DNA from: CAWEPK01 sp963835595
GTDB lineage: Bacteria > Desulfobacterota > Syntrophorhabdia > Syntrophorhabdales > WCHB1-27
Assembly: GCA_963835595.1 (NCBI GenBank)
Contig: CAWIGL010000002.1
Span: 1 to 64,000 of the forward strand
Length of the DNA stretch: 64,000 nt
Direction: 5' to 3'
Shown here: one piece after another, positions 51,594 through 60,180 of the stretch
Numbering within the stretch: position 1 is the stretch's first letter
How the letters are laid out: the number at the start of each line of letters is the position of its first letter
The notes under the pieces: generated by a model
What the model was told of the DNA's origin: nothing
Databases searched by the model: none
Seen by the model: only the letters and a program-made list of their open reading frames with translations
Translations under genes and position numbers: made by a program

Positions 51594-52943
51594 ATGGCTA
51601 CTCAGGTCGTAAACAAACAAGAAACGGACATGGCCAAAGAGATGTACGGCGCGGTGGCGGGCAACCGCTGGGTGCAGCTCATCGCCGGCGTGGTGGCAAT
51701 GATAGTAATATCGAACTACCAGTATGCTTTTACACTCTTTACACCGGGCATGAAACAGACGTTCACCGGGGTGCCTTATCAGAAAATAGCAGCCATATTT
51801 TCCATGTTCATACTCTTCGAGACCTGGCCGGTGCCCGTGGCGGGCATCTTCGTAGACAAGCTGGGCATCCGCAAGCTCATGATTATAGGGGCGTTGCTCA
51901 TCCTTCTGGGATGGGTTCTCGGCGGCACCGTCTCCACGTCCGTATTTTCCCTCTACATCTACTACGGTGCGATCGCCGGCACAGGGGCAGGCATTATTTA
52001 TATCTCGACGGTCGCCAACGCGGTAAAATGGTTCCCCGACAGGAGGGGCCTTGCAGCGGGCCTGACCGCCGCCGGTTTCGGAGGCGGCGCTGCGCTTACC
52101 ATCATGCCCATCGCAGGCAGCATCGCCAGCCTGGGCTGGGCGCACGCGATGGCCGTGTGGGGCATCGGCCAGGGCATCATCGCCTTCGTCTGCGCACTCA
52201 TACTCCGCCACCCGCCGACGGGCTGGGCGCCGGTAGGATGGCAGGCGCGCGCCCAGGAGGGAAAGACGGCGGTGGCGCAGTCGAAGGTCAACTACGCCTG
52301 GCAGCAGACGCTCACCCGTCCGGAATTCTATCTTCTCTACGTCATGTTCCTCTTTGTCTGCACGGGCGGTCTCATGACTACCGGCAACCTGTCGCAGATC
52401 GCGAAATCGCTCAACGTCTTCGACACGAAGATTTTCGGCTTGGCCATCGTACCTTTTACGGCGACCCTTACGGGCGTCACGAACGCCTTCTCCAGGATCA
52501 TGTGGGGATCGATCTCCGATAGGATCGGCAGAGAGTATACGATGACCCTCGCCTTCGGCGTAGAGGCCGTCCTGATCTTCCTGATGACGCAGATAGCCGG
52601 CAGCCCCGTTCTCTTCGTGCTCGTCCTGCCCTTCGTCTTCCTGTCATGGGGCGAGATATACGCGCTCTTCTCCGCCATCACGGGCGATGTCTTCGGGCCG
52701 AAAAACGCGACTGCAAACTACGGTATGCTTTACACGGCCAAGGGCGTCTCGTCGATACTGGCCGGGTTCGGCGCTGCTGTTATGGCCGCTTACTTTGCGG
52801 GGTCCTTTGTCGTGCCTTATTACATAACGGCGATTTTCGACGCGATCGCCGCCATCCTGGCGTTCTTCGCACTGAGGCCGCTTATCAGGGGAAGGATCAA
52901 CAGGGAGGTTGCGCAGGTCACGCCGGCCGGCGCCGCAACATAG
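51594..52943 (+). CDS. OFA-family MFS transporter (oxalate/formate antiporter-like)
   Basis: 449 residues, 12 predicted helices. WVQLIAGVVAMIVISNYQYAFTLFTPGMKQTF, the FPDRRGLAAGLTAAGFGGGAAL segment and YGMLYTAKGVSSILAGFGA are typical of the OFA family; the Lys of TAKG matches the position I recall for OxlT Lys355, which pairs with the oxalate carboxylate. It is in line with the oxidoreductase genes and probably imports oxalate. It may instead be a proton symporter for another dicarboxylate. Confidence 0.82.
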   Translation: MATQVVNKQETDMAKEMYGAVAGNRWVQLIAGVVAMIVISNYQYAFTLFTPGMKQTFTGVPYQKIAAIFSMFILFETWPVPVAGIFVDKLGIRKLMIIGALLILLGWVLGGTVSTSVFSLYIYYGAIAGTGAGIIYISTVANAVKWFPDRRGLAAGLTAAGFGGGAALTIMPIAGSIASLGWAHAMAVWGIGQGIIAFVCALILRHPPTGWAPVGWQARAQEGKTAVAQSKVNYAWQQTLTRPEFYLLYVMFLFVCTGGLMTTGNLSQIAKSLNVFDTKIFGLAIVPFTATLTGVTNAFSRIMWGSISDRIGREYTMTLAFGVEAVLIFLMTQIAGSPVLFVLVLPFVFLSWGEIYALFSAITGDVFGPKNATANYGMLYTAKGVSSILAGFGAAVMAAYFAGSFVVPYYITAIFDAIAAILAFFALRPLIRGRINREVAQVTPAGAAT

Positions 52944-52950
52944 TCGGTCC

Positions 52951-53070
52951 GGCCGTTTTTTGCTCCTGATTTTGTCGTCATCGGGGCCGTACGGTCGTCA
53001 CGTACAGCAGAAGTACGCGGCGGCCGCGCGGCCCTGACCTTCCCGCCAACTCAAAACCGCCCCGATCCCC
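52951..53070 (+). repeat. Palindromic repeat family 2, degenerate copy E
   Basis: The central hairpin CGTAC-AGCAGAA-GTACG (53001-53017), preceded by CGTCA, and the left-arm block TTTGTCGTC match copies B and D. Ends are less clear. It lies between the MFS and TauE genes. Confidence 0.5.
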
Positions 53071-53137
53071 GGTCCTTCATAAATCGGGCGAGGAACGGGT
53101 GGATAATGGACGCCCGTCCGTCGTATAATGGCGTCTT

Positions 53138-53905
53138 ATGGCCAGAAGGACATCGACCCGATTCCGGCCGCTCGTCGGTCTGGCTGCCGGTCTCGCGGGG
53201 GGCTTTTTCGGGGGGCTCGTCGGCGTAGGAGGCGGGGCGATAATGGTCCCGCTGATGACTCTGCTCGCCGGCGTGAGCCAGCACAAGGCGCACGGGACGA
53301 GCCTCGTCGCGGTAGTCTTCACCGGGGCTGTGGGCGCCCTAGTCTACTCCCTCCACAAGGCGGTCGATTGGAAGGTCGCGGTCTTGCTGGCCGTCTGCGC
53401 CATGCTCACTGCGCGCCTCGGCGCGCTCTATGCGCATTCCCTCCCGGAAAAAAAGCTCAGGCGCGCCTTCGGGGCCTTCCTGGTCTTTATCTCGCTCACG
53501 CTGCTGCTCAAGGGATACCTGCTCCATACGAGCCTCGTGCTTCCCTTCTGGCCGAGGACCGGCGTCCTCGCGGCAACGGGCGTCTTCGCCGGGTTCGTAT
53601 CGGGCATGATGGGCGTCGGCGGCGGCGGCATCATGGTGCCCCCGATGGTGGTCCTCGCGGGGATGGGGCAGCACCTCGCCCAGGGCACTTCCCTGCTCGC
53701 TATGGTCTTCATAGGCTCGAGCGGCGCCTATACGCATTACAGGCTGGGCAACGTGGCGACCCAGATAGCAGGGGGACTCATTGCGGGCGCGCTCGTCGGG
53801 GGATATCTGGGCGGGGAGGCGGCCAATATGATGCCCGACTTCTACCTGAAGCTCGTCTTCGTCGGAGTCGGCGTCTGGATGGGGATCAGGTATCTGAGGA
53901 GCTAG
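53138..53905 (+). CDS. TauE/SafE-family anion permease
   Basis: 255 residues with about eight hydrophobic helices. Both halves carry the family's Gly-rich repeat: GFFGGLVGVGGGAIMVPLMTLLAGVSQHKAHGTSL and GFVSGMMGVGGGGIMVPPMVVLAGMGQHLAQGTSL. These transporters move sulfite, sulfonates, sulfoacetate or other small anions, usually outward. Convergent with the LarA-like gene. Substrate not inferable from context. Confidence 0.9.
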   Translation: MARRTSTRFRPLVGLAAGLAGGFFGGLVGVGGGAIMVPLMTLLAGVSQHKAHGTSLVAVVFTGAVGALVYSLHKAVDWKVAVLLAVCAMLTARLGALYAHSLPEKKLRRAFGAFLVFISLTLLLKGYLLHTSLVLPFWPRTGVLAATGVFAGFVSGMMGVGGGGIMVPPMVVLAGMGQHLAQGTSLLAMVFIGSSGAYTHYRLGNVATQIAGGLIAGALVGGYLGGEAANMMPDFYLKLVFVGVGVWMGIRYLRS

Positions 53906-53962
53906 GGCGGCCACCTTTAGTCGATCTACGTTGCTTCAGTACCTCACACATCACATTTCACA

Positions 53963-55249
53963 TCACCCCACGCGCGGGATGATGTTGCCCCCCGATGGGA
54001 AGATTGCAACATCAGCTTTGGGATATTGCTCCCCCAGGCTATTTACCGTCTTTTGCAGGTCGTTCGAATACTCCATCCCCATCATCGCCACCTGCTCGGC
54101 GGTCAGCCCCTCCGTCACGTGGACGATGCGCTGCCTCTCGACGAAGTCCTTGAAGTGGACGATCTGCATGATGTAGGAGATGCCGAAGGGCTTCAGGTGG
54201 TCGGCAATGATTCCGTCCACAAAATCGCGGTGCACCTCGCTCGCGGTTTTCGCAGCCGCCATCTCCCTGATGAGCGGCAGGATCGGCCCCGCCTCTTTCT
54301 GCGCAGCCACCCATACGACGACGCCCCCCGACCTCGTCGCGCCCGAGCCCATGTGGAGCGCCTTTGTGGACTGCACCCCTATCTCCAGAGGCGCGGCCGA
54401 CGTGATCGTGATGTCCGCGTGGTGCGGCAGGCGCATCACGTATAAGGACTCGGCGAAGCCCGCGGCCGCGCGCTGCGCCGCCTCCGGGTGCCCCGCGAAC
54501 GCCCTGATGACCTGCTTCTTCTCGTTTATCACAAAGTCGAGCTTGAAGGCCAGCCTTGAAAGGCGGCCCGCGTCCACGATCTCCTCCCAGAACGGGTTGC
54601 CGTCGAGGAGGCTGACCGTGCTGTTCCTGTTGCGCATAAGGGCGAAATGGTGCTCGGCGACCGAGCGGTACGAGGCGACGCCGGGCATGACGATCTTGTA
54701 GCCGCCGCCGTAGCCCGCGGTCGGATGGGGCATGCACTCGCCGATGCCGATTACGAGGTCGGCGAGCGCGACCTGCCGGTTCAGCTCGACGAGGATCCCC
54801 CGGTGCGTCCTGCCTATCGTGATGTTCTCGGGCGACTTCGAGTCGTGCGAGACGAGGCGGCCTGCAAGGCGCGCGGCGGCCGCGTCCCCGACCTTTGCCG
54901 CCATCTGCCCCTGCGAGAGCACGGGGTGGGTGCCGCACGCGCAGACGGCCGTGACCCGCGCGTCGGGCACGCCTGCCGCATTGAGCCCATCGAGCACCTG
55001 CGGAAGGGCGAGATGGGCCGGGGTCGGCCTCTGGAGGTCGTCGAAGAGCAGCACAACCTCCATGCCGGGCTTGACGAGCTCCTCGATCTTCGGCGAGCCG
55101 ATGGGGTTGTCGAGGGCGCGCGTTATCTCGGCGGCTGCGTCGGCCGCGACAGGCGCGGGCGCCCTGTCGGCCTCCGTTATGACGTTCCATCCCGGCGGTA
55201 TCCTGAAGTTAAGGCGCTGACCGGAGTAATTGAGATAGTATTCTTCCAC
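53963..55249 (-). CDS. larA: LarA-like nickel-pincer racemase/epimerase
   Basis: 428 residues. Match to lactate racemase LarA: GTHPVLS with His108, MPHPTAGYGGGYKIVMPG with His175 and Lys185 (the Lys that holds the pincer cofactor) and His200. SHDSKSPENITIG and FPSGGNIIP also fit. LarA enzymes interconvert 2-hydroxyacid isomers and need the LarBCE-made nickel cofactor; those genes are not here. It ends a leftward cluster with TRAP transporter and 2-oxoacid oxidoreductase genes, so it may racemise a 2-hydroxyacid imported for oxidation. The exact substrate may not be lactate. Confidence 0.85.
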   Translation of the reverse strand: MEEYYLNYSGQRLNFRIPPGWNVITEADRAPAPVAADAAAEITRALDNPIGSPKIEELVKPGMEVVLLFDDLQRPTPAHLALPQVLDGLNAAGVPDARVTAVCACGTHPVLSQGQMAAKVGDAAAARLAGRLVSHDSKSPENITIGRTHRGILVELNRQVALADLVIGIGECMPHPTAGYGGGYKIVMPGVASYRSVAEHHFALMRNRNSTVSLLDGNPFWEEIVDAGRLSRLAFKLDFVINEKKQVIRAFAGHPEAAQRAAAGFAESLYVMRLPHHADITITSAAPLEIGVQSTKALHMGSGATRSGGVVVWVAAQKEAGPILPLIREMAAAKTASEVHRDFVDGIIADHLKPFGISYIMQIVHFKDFVERQRIVHVTEGLTAEQVAMMGMEYSNDLQKTVNSLGEQYPKADVAIFPSGGNIIPRVG

Positions 55250-55342
55250 GACGCCCCCCCTCCTCTTGCGTTCTTATCCACCCGTTCGCCAGGGGCCGGG
55301 TTGCTCTGGCGTCACCGGCCCCGCGACCGGGCAGAAATCCCG

Positions 55343-56338
55343 TTATTTCGTCTTCGACAGCAGCTTCTTCAGCTCCATGCCGGTCTTCGGGTTCTTGCCG
55401 ATTATGTCCTTCCAGCCTTCGTCGTACGCGATTTTCAGGAACTTGTCCCTCTCGGCCGGGGGCAGCACGATCGTCTCAATCCCTTCCTTCGTAAGGAGGG
55501 AATGCTCCGTCCTCGCAAGCGCCTTGTAATAGGCGACTACCTCTTTCTCAGACTCGACGGTCGCTTCCGTCAGGACGTCCTGAAGGTTCTTGGGCAGCTT
55601 CTCCCATGTCTTGAGGTTCATCACGAGGGGGTTGGGACCGGTATAAAATGTCGGCTCCACCATGTACTTCGTCTGCTTCTGCCATCCCCAGTCGCGGATG
55701 CCGACCTCCGGCCAGCAGTAGCCGTCCACTACGTTCCTTTCCAGGGCGACATAGACTTCCGTGGGCGGTATGACCACGGGGTTGCCGCCCAGCCCTTTTA
55801 TCGCCTGAAGGTACATGGGCGACACCCGGATGTTAAACCCGTGCAGGTCTGCCGTCTTTATGGGCTTCTTGAGGAATAGCTGGAACGGTATCTGTATGCC
55901 GAGCCGCCCCAGGTAGTATAGCCCCTGTTTCTTGTGAAGCTCGTTCATGTAGGCCCAGGCGCCGTTCGCCCTCTCCTCGGAAGGCGTGTAGTCTGACAGC
56001 TTCAGGGCGTCCACCTCGGGAATGACCGAAACGTAGTAGGCATTGGTCGTAAAAACGAGGTCTACCATGCCCCGCTGCACGGCCTGGACCTGGTCGGGGG
56101 TCTTGACCGCCTCGGGCCCGCCGATGAACCGTATCTTCAACTGGCCGGGCGCCTTCTTTGCGACGACCTTGTCCACCGTATCGGTGAACATTGTAAACGC
56201 CTTGTACTCGGTGGCCGTCTTCGGCCACGCGGTCACGGCCTTCAGGACGACTTCAGCCCGCGCCGGCCCAGCGGCCATGCCCAGGACGAAGCACACAAGC
56301 GACAGCACGACACATGCAAGAACTACTTTTTTCATCAT
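55343..56338 (-). CDS. dctP: TRAP transporter solute-binding protein DctP
   Basis: 331 residues. Signal peptide VVLACVVLSLVCFVLGMAAGPARA, then a DctP-type binding protein (AWPKTATEYKAFTMFTDTV, FNIRVSPMYLQAIKGLGGNPVVIPPTEVYVALERNVVDG). The conserved Arg in NIRVSP normally binds a substrate carboxylate, so an organic acid is the expected ligand. It is last of the three TRAP genes here. Functions in the periplasm with DctQ and DctM. Confidence 0.93.
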   Translation of the reverse strand: MMKKVVLACVVLSLVCFVLGMAAGPARAEVVLKAVTAWPKTATEYKAFTMFTDTVDKVVAKKAPGQLKIRFIGGPEAVKTPDQVQAVQRGMVDLVFTTNAYYVSVIPEVDALKLSDYTPSEERANGAWAYMNELHKKQGLYYLGRLGIQIPFQLFLKKPIKTADLHGFNIRVSPMYLQAIKGLGGNPVVIPPTEVYVALERNVVDGYCWPEVGIRDWGWQKQTKYMVEPTFYTGPNPLVMNLKTWEKLPKNLQDVLTEATVESEKEVVAYYKALARTEHSLLTKEGIETIVLPPAERDKFLKIAYDEGWKDIIGKNPKTGMELKKLLSKTK

Positions 56339-56399
56339 GGTTACCTCCGCTCCTCTTTTTTCCTTTCTCTATGTTTCCCCTCTTAACATTTTTTTGCAG

Positions 56400-57722
56400 C
56401 TATTTCATCATACCCATAAGGCTCGGCACGATCGTCGCGATGGTCGGGAAAGCCATTACGATGGCGATGCAGAGTATATCGACGATCACGAAGGGCGTCA
56501 CCGCCCTCCAGATGTCGCGCATGGTTATCTCCGGCGGGGCGACGCCTTTCATTACGAAGAGCGTAACACCGAACGGCGGGGTGATCAGGCCCGTCTCAAG
56601 CGCGATGAGCATCATCACGCCGAACCAGATCGTATCGTAATGGAAGGCGTTCACGACCGGCATGAATATCGGTATGGTTATCATCATGATCGCGACCGTT
56701 TCCATGAAGCAGCCCATGATGAGGACAACCACCATCATGGCCATGACGACGATAATGGGCGCGATGGAAAGGTTGGTGATGAAGCTCGTCATGCCGGAGG
56801 CGGCGCCGGTAAAAGCGAGTATCTCGCCGTAGGTGCTCGACACGATGATAATCATGAAAATCATGGTGGTCACCTTCACCGTGCTGAGGACCGCCTTCTT
56901 GACGATCTCCCAGGAAAGACGCCTGTAACAGAGCGCCAGGATGAAGGAGCCGAGCGTGCCCGTTGCCGCCGCCTCGGTAGGCGTAGCAACGCCCAGGAAG
57001 ATGAGGCCGATCACCATGAAAATAATGAAGCCGAGCGGCAGGAGGTATATCACCGTGACGCGCACCTTCTCTTTGAAGGCCACCTTCGGGACGTCGTAGC
57101 TTGGCGCCTCCTTGGGAAAGATACGGCACCAGACGACGACGTAGACGAAATAGAGGGCGGACATGATGATGCCCGGCAGTATGCCTGCGATCAGGAGCTG
57201 CCCCACGTCGATATTGGCGAGGCTCGCCAGGACGACGGTAAGGGCGTTCGGCGGGATCAGGGCATCGACCGTGCCGACGCCCATGAGCGGACCGAGGCTC
57301 ATGTTCTTGCTGTAGCCCTGCTTCAGCATCTCCGGCAGAAGGATGGCGCCCAGGAGCGCGCACGTCGCTATCGTGGAGCCGGAGAGGGCGCCGATAATCA
57401 CGCCCATGATGATAGCCAGTATGGAAAGCCTGCCGGGAAGCTTGCCGAGCCACTTGTCGAGGACGTTCACCGCATCCAGGCCGAGGCCCGTGTGGAATAT
57501 AAGCTCGCCCATAAGTATGAAGAAAGGCACGGGGAGGAGCGTAAAGGTCGTGATCGAGGTAAAGGTGCCTGTCACGACGCCGACAAGCCCGGCCGTCCCG
57601 CCCAAGAAGAAATAGGCGGCTATCATGTTGACGATCAGAAACGCGAAGGCGATCGGCACGCCGGTCAGGAGCAGGAAGACCATGCCGCCGAAGAGCAGGG
57701 ATATCGTCGTGTACCATTCCAT
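56400..57722 (-). CDS. dctM: TRAP transporter large permease DctM
   Basis: 440 residues, about 12 helices. Typical start SLLFGGMVFLLLTGVPIAFAFL and repeats such as LSGSTIATCALLGAILLPEM and PPNALTVVLASLANIDVGQLLIAGILPGI. Na+-driven uptake channel of the tripartite system. Three nt downstream of dctQ, 61 nt upstream of dctP. Confidence 0.95.
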   Translation of the reverse strand: MEWYTTISLLFGGMVFLLLTGVPIAFAFLIVNMIAAYFFLGGTAGLVGVVTGTFTSITTFTLLPVPFFILMGELIFHTGLGLDAVNVLDKWLGKLPGRLSILAIIMGVIIGALSGSTIATCALLGAILLPEMLKQGYSKNMSLGPLMGVGTVDALIPPNALTVVLASLANIDVGQLLIAGILPGIIMSALYFVYVVVWCRIFPKEAPSYDVPKVAFKEKVRVTVIYLLPLGFIIFMVIGLIFLGVATPTEAAATGTLGSFILALCYRRLSWEIVKKAVLSTVKVTTMIFMIIIVSSTYGEILAFTGAASGMTSFITNLSIAPIIVVMAMMVVVLIMGCFMETVAIMMITIPIFMPVVNAFHYDTIWFGVMMLIALETGLITPPFGVTLFVMKGVAPPEITMRDIWRAVTPFVIVDILCIAIVMAFPTIATIVPSLMGMMK

Positions 57723-57725
57723 GCT

Positions 57726-58223
57726 CTACCTCCCCGCCCCTTCGCTGCCGGCGATCCTGCCCCAGGCCATTCTCAGGAATTGAATGGTCAGCAGCAGAAA
57801 GCCTACAGGGATGATGAAGAAGATCGACGCCTTCGGAACGGTCACGGCCCTTACGTCCGTAACGTGGTTCACTATGGAATCAATCGTGTATGTGACGCCG
57901 TAATAAAAGCATATGGCGCAGATGATGGCGCTGGTAATGAACATCACGATATCGAGGCCGCGCTTCTTCCCCTCGCTCAACGTGCTGTAGATGATGTCCG
58001 TAGTGATGTGGCCTCCCTCCCGCAAAAGCCAGGCGGTGGCGAGGAAGACGATCCAGAGCAGCCCGTACTCGGTGGTCTGGGTGATCCATATTGTCGTCTC
58101 ATTGAAGAGGAACCTCATGAAGATCGTGTAGCAGACGGCCCCGCAGATGAAGATGAGCACGACGCCGGCCATGACGGCCATCGCGTCAAGAAGCCGGTCG
58201 AAAAACCTCCAGAAGGGGTTCAT
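57726..58223 (-). CDS. dctQ: TRAP transporter small permease DctQ
   Basis: 165 residues from ATG 58223 (AAAGGAGG upstream); a frame from 58301 is longer by 26 residues without merit. Four helices with VVLIFICGAVCYTIFMRFLFNETTIWITQTTEYGLLWIVFLATAWLLREGGHI, the DctQ signature. It helps couple DctP to DctM in the membrane. Confidence 0.92.
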   Translation of the reverse strand: MNPFWRFFDRLLDAMAVMAGVVLIFICGAVCYTIFMRFLFNETTIWITQTTEYGLLWIVFLATAWLLREGGHITTDIIYSTLSEGKKRGLDIVMFITSAIICAICFYYGVTYTIDSIVNHVTDVRAVTVPKASIFFIIPVGFLLLTIQFLRMAWGRIAGSEGAGR

Positions 58224-58329
58224 AACAGTAACGCCTCCTTTACTGTCTCCCGCGTACTGAGGCAGACGGGCGAAGCCGCCTGTCGCGCCTGCCGCCGACA
58301 CTCCATCTTATAAGCAACGACCCGGTAAG

Positions 58330-59016
58330 TCAACGCTTCTTTCCCTTCCTCTTTTCCGCTATATCGCGGTAAGCGTCCTCCTTGAACTGGGCAAGGTGGT
58401 CCACAACGGCCGTGTTGATCTCCGCGCCGTCGCCCCCCTCTATGGCCGCAAGTATCCCCCTGTGGCCGCGCAGGGCGCGCTCGGCGCTGCCTGGGCCGTA
58501 TAGGCCCTGGAGCCTGTACCGCAAGGCGTGGCGGGAGAGGGTCTGCGCCAGCTCCAGGAGGCGCTTTCCGCCTGAGAGGCGCGCTATCGTCTCGTGGAAC
58601 TGGGCGTCGAGGTCCACGAAGGCGGCCAGGTCGCCCGATGCAAGACGCTCCTGCGCGATGTCGATGTTGTTCCTGAGCGCCTTTAACAGCCTGTCCCGCC
58701 CTTTTTCCATGGCCCACCGGATGGCGAGGACCTCGATCAGGCAGCGTATCTCGTAAATCTCGGCCGCCTCCTCCCCGCTTATGGGCCTCACCTTGTAGCC
58801 CACCCTCGGTATCGACTCGATAAGGCCCTCCATCTCCAGGCTGTGCAGGGCCTCCCGCACGGGCGTCCTGGACGTGCCTATATCCTGGGCGATCCGCGTC
58901 TCGATGAGGCGCTCGTTGGGGCCGATCTTCCCGCTGAGTATCTGCTCCCGCAGGTGGTGGTGCACCTTCCTGCGGATTGTCGGCGTAACCTCTATGACGA
59001 GCTTGCTTTTCATCAA
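58330..59016 (-). CDS. GntR/FadR-family regulator of the TRAP/oxidoreductase cluster
   Basis: 228 residues. Winged helix with ERLIETRIAQDIGTSRTPVREALHSLEMEGLIESIPRVGYKV and an FCD domain with DLDAQFHETIARLSGG, GHRGILAAIEGGD and VVDHLAQF, which supply the metal-binding Asp and His residues. It lies inside the cluster between the beta subunit gene and dctQ, so it probably controls uptake and oxidation genes in response to the substrate acid. Confidence 0.9.
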   Translation of the reverse strand: MMKSKLVIEVTPTIRRKVHHHLREQILSGKIGPNERLIETRIAQDIGTSRTPVREALHSLEMEGLIESIPRVGYKVRPISGEEAAEIYEIRCLIEVLAIRWAMEKGRDRLLKALRNNIDIAQERLASGDLAAFVDLDAQFHETIARLSGGKRLLELAQTLSRHALRYRLQGLYGPGSAERALRGHRGILAAIEGGDGAEINTAVVDHLAQFKEDAYRDIAEKRKGKKR

Positions 59017-59056
59017 GTTGGAACCTTCATCCAGGCTATTATCCGGCGCAGCCCAA

Positions 59057-59947
59057 TCACGCCTTGCAGCCCTTTACCATGCCTTTCAGCAGAGCCCACT
59101 CCTCGTCCACTTCCTGCTGCAAGCGGCGGATGTCGTCGGGGGTGAAGTGGCGGAAGCGGCCCTGGATGCGGACGTACTCGTCCACGGGAAGCCCTTTCGG
59201 CTCGTGGGTGATCCTGTACTCCCTGCCGTCGATGACCTCGTAAAGAGGGAAAACGCGCGTCTCGACTGCGAGCTGGGCGGCCCTCGCAGACATGTGCTCG
59301 GGCATGCGCCAGCCCGTAGAGCAGGGCGTCAGCACGTGGAGGAACTTCATCCCCTTGATCGCCTTCGCCTTCCTCACCTTCTCCATGAGGTCCTCCGGGT
59401 GGCCTATGGAGGCGGTGGCTGCGTAAGGCATCCTGTGCGCGGCGATGATCTGCATGAACTTCTTCTTCCTGCCGCGCCTGCCGCCGGGGGTCGTCATCGT
59501 CCACGTGTTCTGCGGAGTCGATGAGCTCGACTGGATGCCCGTATTCATGTACGCCTCGTTGTCGAGGCAGACGTAAATAAAATTGTCGTTCCGGTCGGCC
59601 GCGCCGGACAAGGACTGGAGGCCGATGTCGAAGGTGCCGCCGTCACCCGCGAAGGTCACGGCGGTCACGTCCTCGCGCCCCTGGAGGCGCAGGGCGGCCG
59701 CGATGCCGGAGGCCGTGGGCGCGGCGATCTCGAAGGCGGAGTGGAAGCAGGGCACCGCGAACGTGCTGTTGGGGTAGGTGGCGCTTATCACGCCGACGCA
59801 CGAGGGCAGGATCACCATGACCGTCTTCTTGCCGAGCACCTTGAGGACGAGGCGCAGCGTCGTCGCCTCCCCGCAGCCGGGGCAGGCCATGTGGCCGCAC
59901 CGCATGTATTCCTGTTCTTCCATTTCCGCCGCGCCTTCGGTAATCAT
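59057..59947 (-). CDS. 2-oxoacid:ferredoxin oxidoreductase, beta (TPP) subunit
   Basis: 296 residues. MACPGCGEATTLR carries cluster cysteines; GDGGTFDIGLQSLSGAADRNDNFIYVCLDNEAYMNTGIQSSSSTP is the TPP/Mg motif; IGHPEDLMEKVRKAKAIKGMKFLHVLTPC is the C-terminal signature of pyruvate/2-ketoisovalerate-type enzymes. The start is 18 nt after a duplicate of the alpha gene's 3' end, which restores what looks like the original alpha-beta junction. Pyruvate or a branched 2-oxoacid are both possible substrates. Confidence 0.9.
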   Translation of the reverse strand: MITEGAAEMEEQEYMRCGHMACPGCGEATTLRLVLKVLGKKTVMVILPSCVGVISATYPNSTFAVPCFHSAFEIAAPTASGIAAALRLQGREDVTAVTFAGDGGTFDIGLQSLSGAADRNDNFIYVCLDNEAYMNTGIQSSSSTPQNTWTMTTPGGRRGRKKKFMQIIAAHRMPYAATASIGHPEDLMEKVRKAKAIKGMKFLHVLTPCSTGWRMPEHMSARAAQLAVETRVFPLYEVIDGREYRITHEPKGLPVDEYVRIQGRFRHFTPDDIRRLQQEVDEEWALLKGMVKGCKA

Positions 59948-59964
59948 GCTGTGACCCCCATTAT

Positions 59965-60180
59965 TTCCTCACTTCCTCACGAACGTCGGACCATTCAGGC
60001 GCGATTTGCCACTCAGGGCGGCAGTTATTGGGGCTCAGCGCCCCCTCCAGCGGCAAAGCCGCATGGAGCCTTCCCCCTCACAACTGCGCATTGCCCGGTC
60101 CCGGAACTGTTCCCTCTCTTTTCGTTCCTCACTTCCTTACAAACGTCGGACCATCCAGGCGCGATTTGCCGCTCAGGGCG
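59965..60180 (-). repeat. Structured repeat family 1, copy 3, flanked by a 56-bp duplication of the alpha gene's 3' end
   Basis: Direct repeats 59965-60020 and 60125-60180 differ at 4 of 56 positions, all transitions. The right-hand copy is the real 3' end of the alpha gene, ending RLDGPTFVRK and stop; the left one would encode the same peptide with one change (D to N). Between them, on the minus strand, the insert ends with GCGGC-TTT-GCCGC, TGGAG, GGGGC-GCTGA-GCCCC, AATAACTGC. Hairpin 1 has two base pairs changed on both strands compared with copy 1. The orientation relative to the preceding gene is the same as at gyrA. Confidence 0.85.

Noticed and set aside
53138..53905. TauE/SafE gene as part of a taurine or sulfite pathway
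   Set aside because: No sulfonate or sulfite genes are adjacent, so only the general anion-permease family can be supported.
56043..58313. Long plus-strand frame of 756 codons
   Set aside because: It is antisense to the TRAP transporter genes, whose products have clear family motifs; the frame itself shows none.
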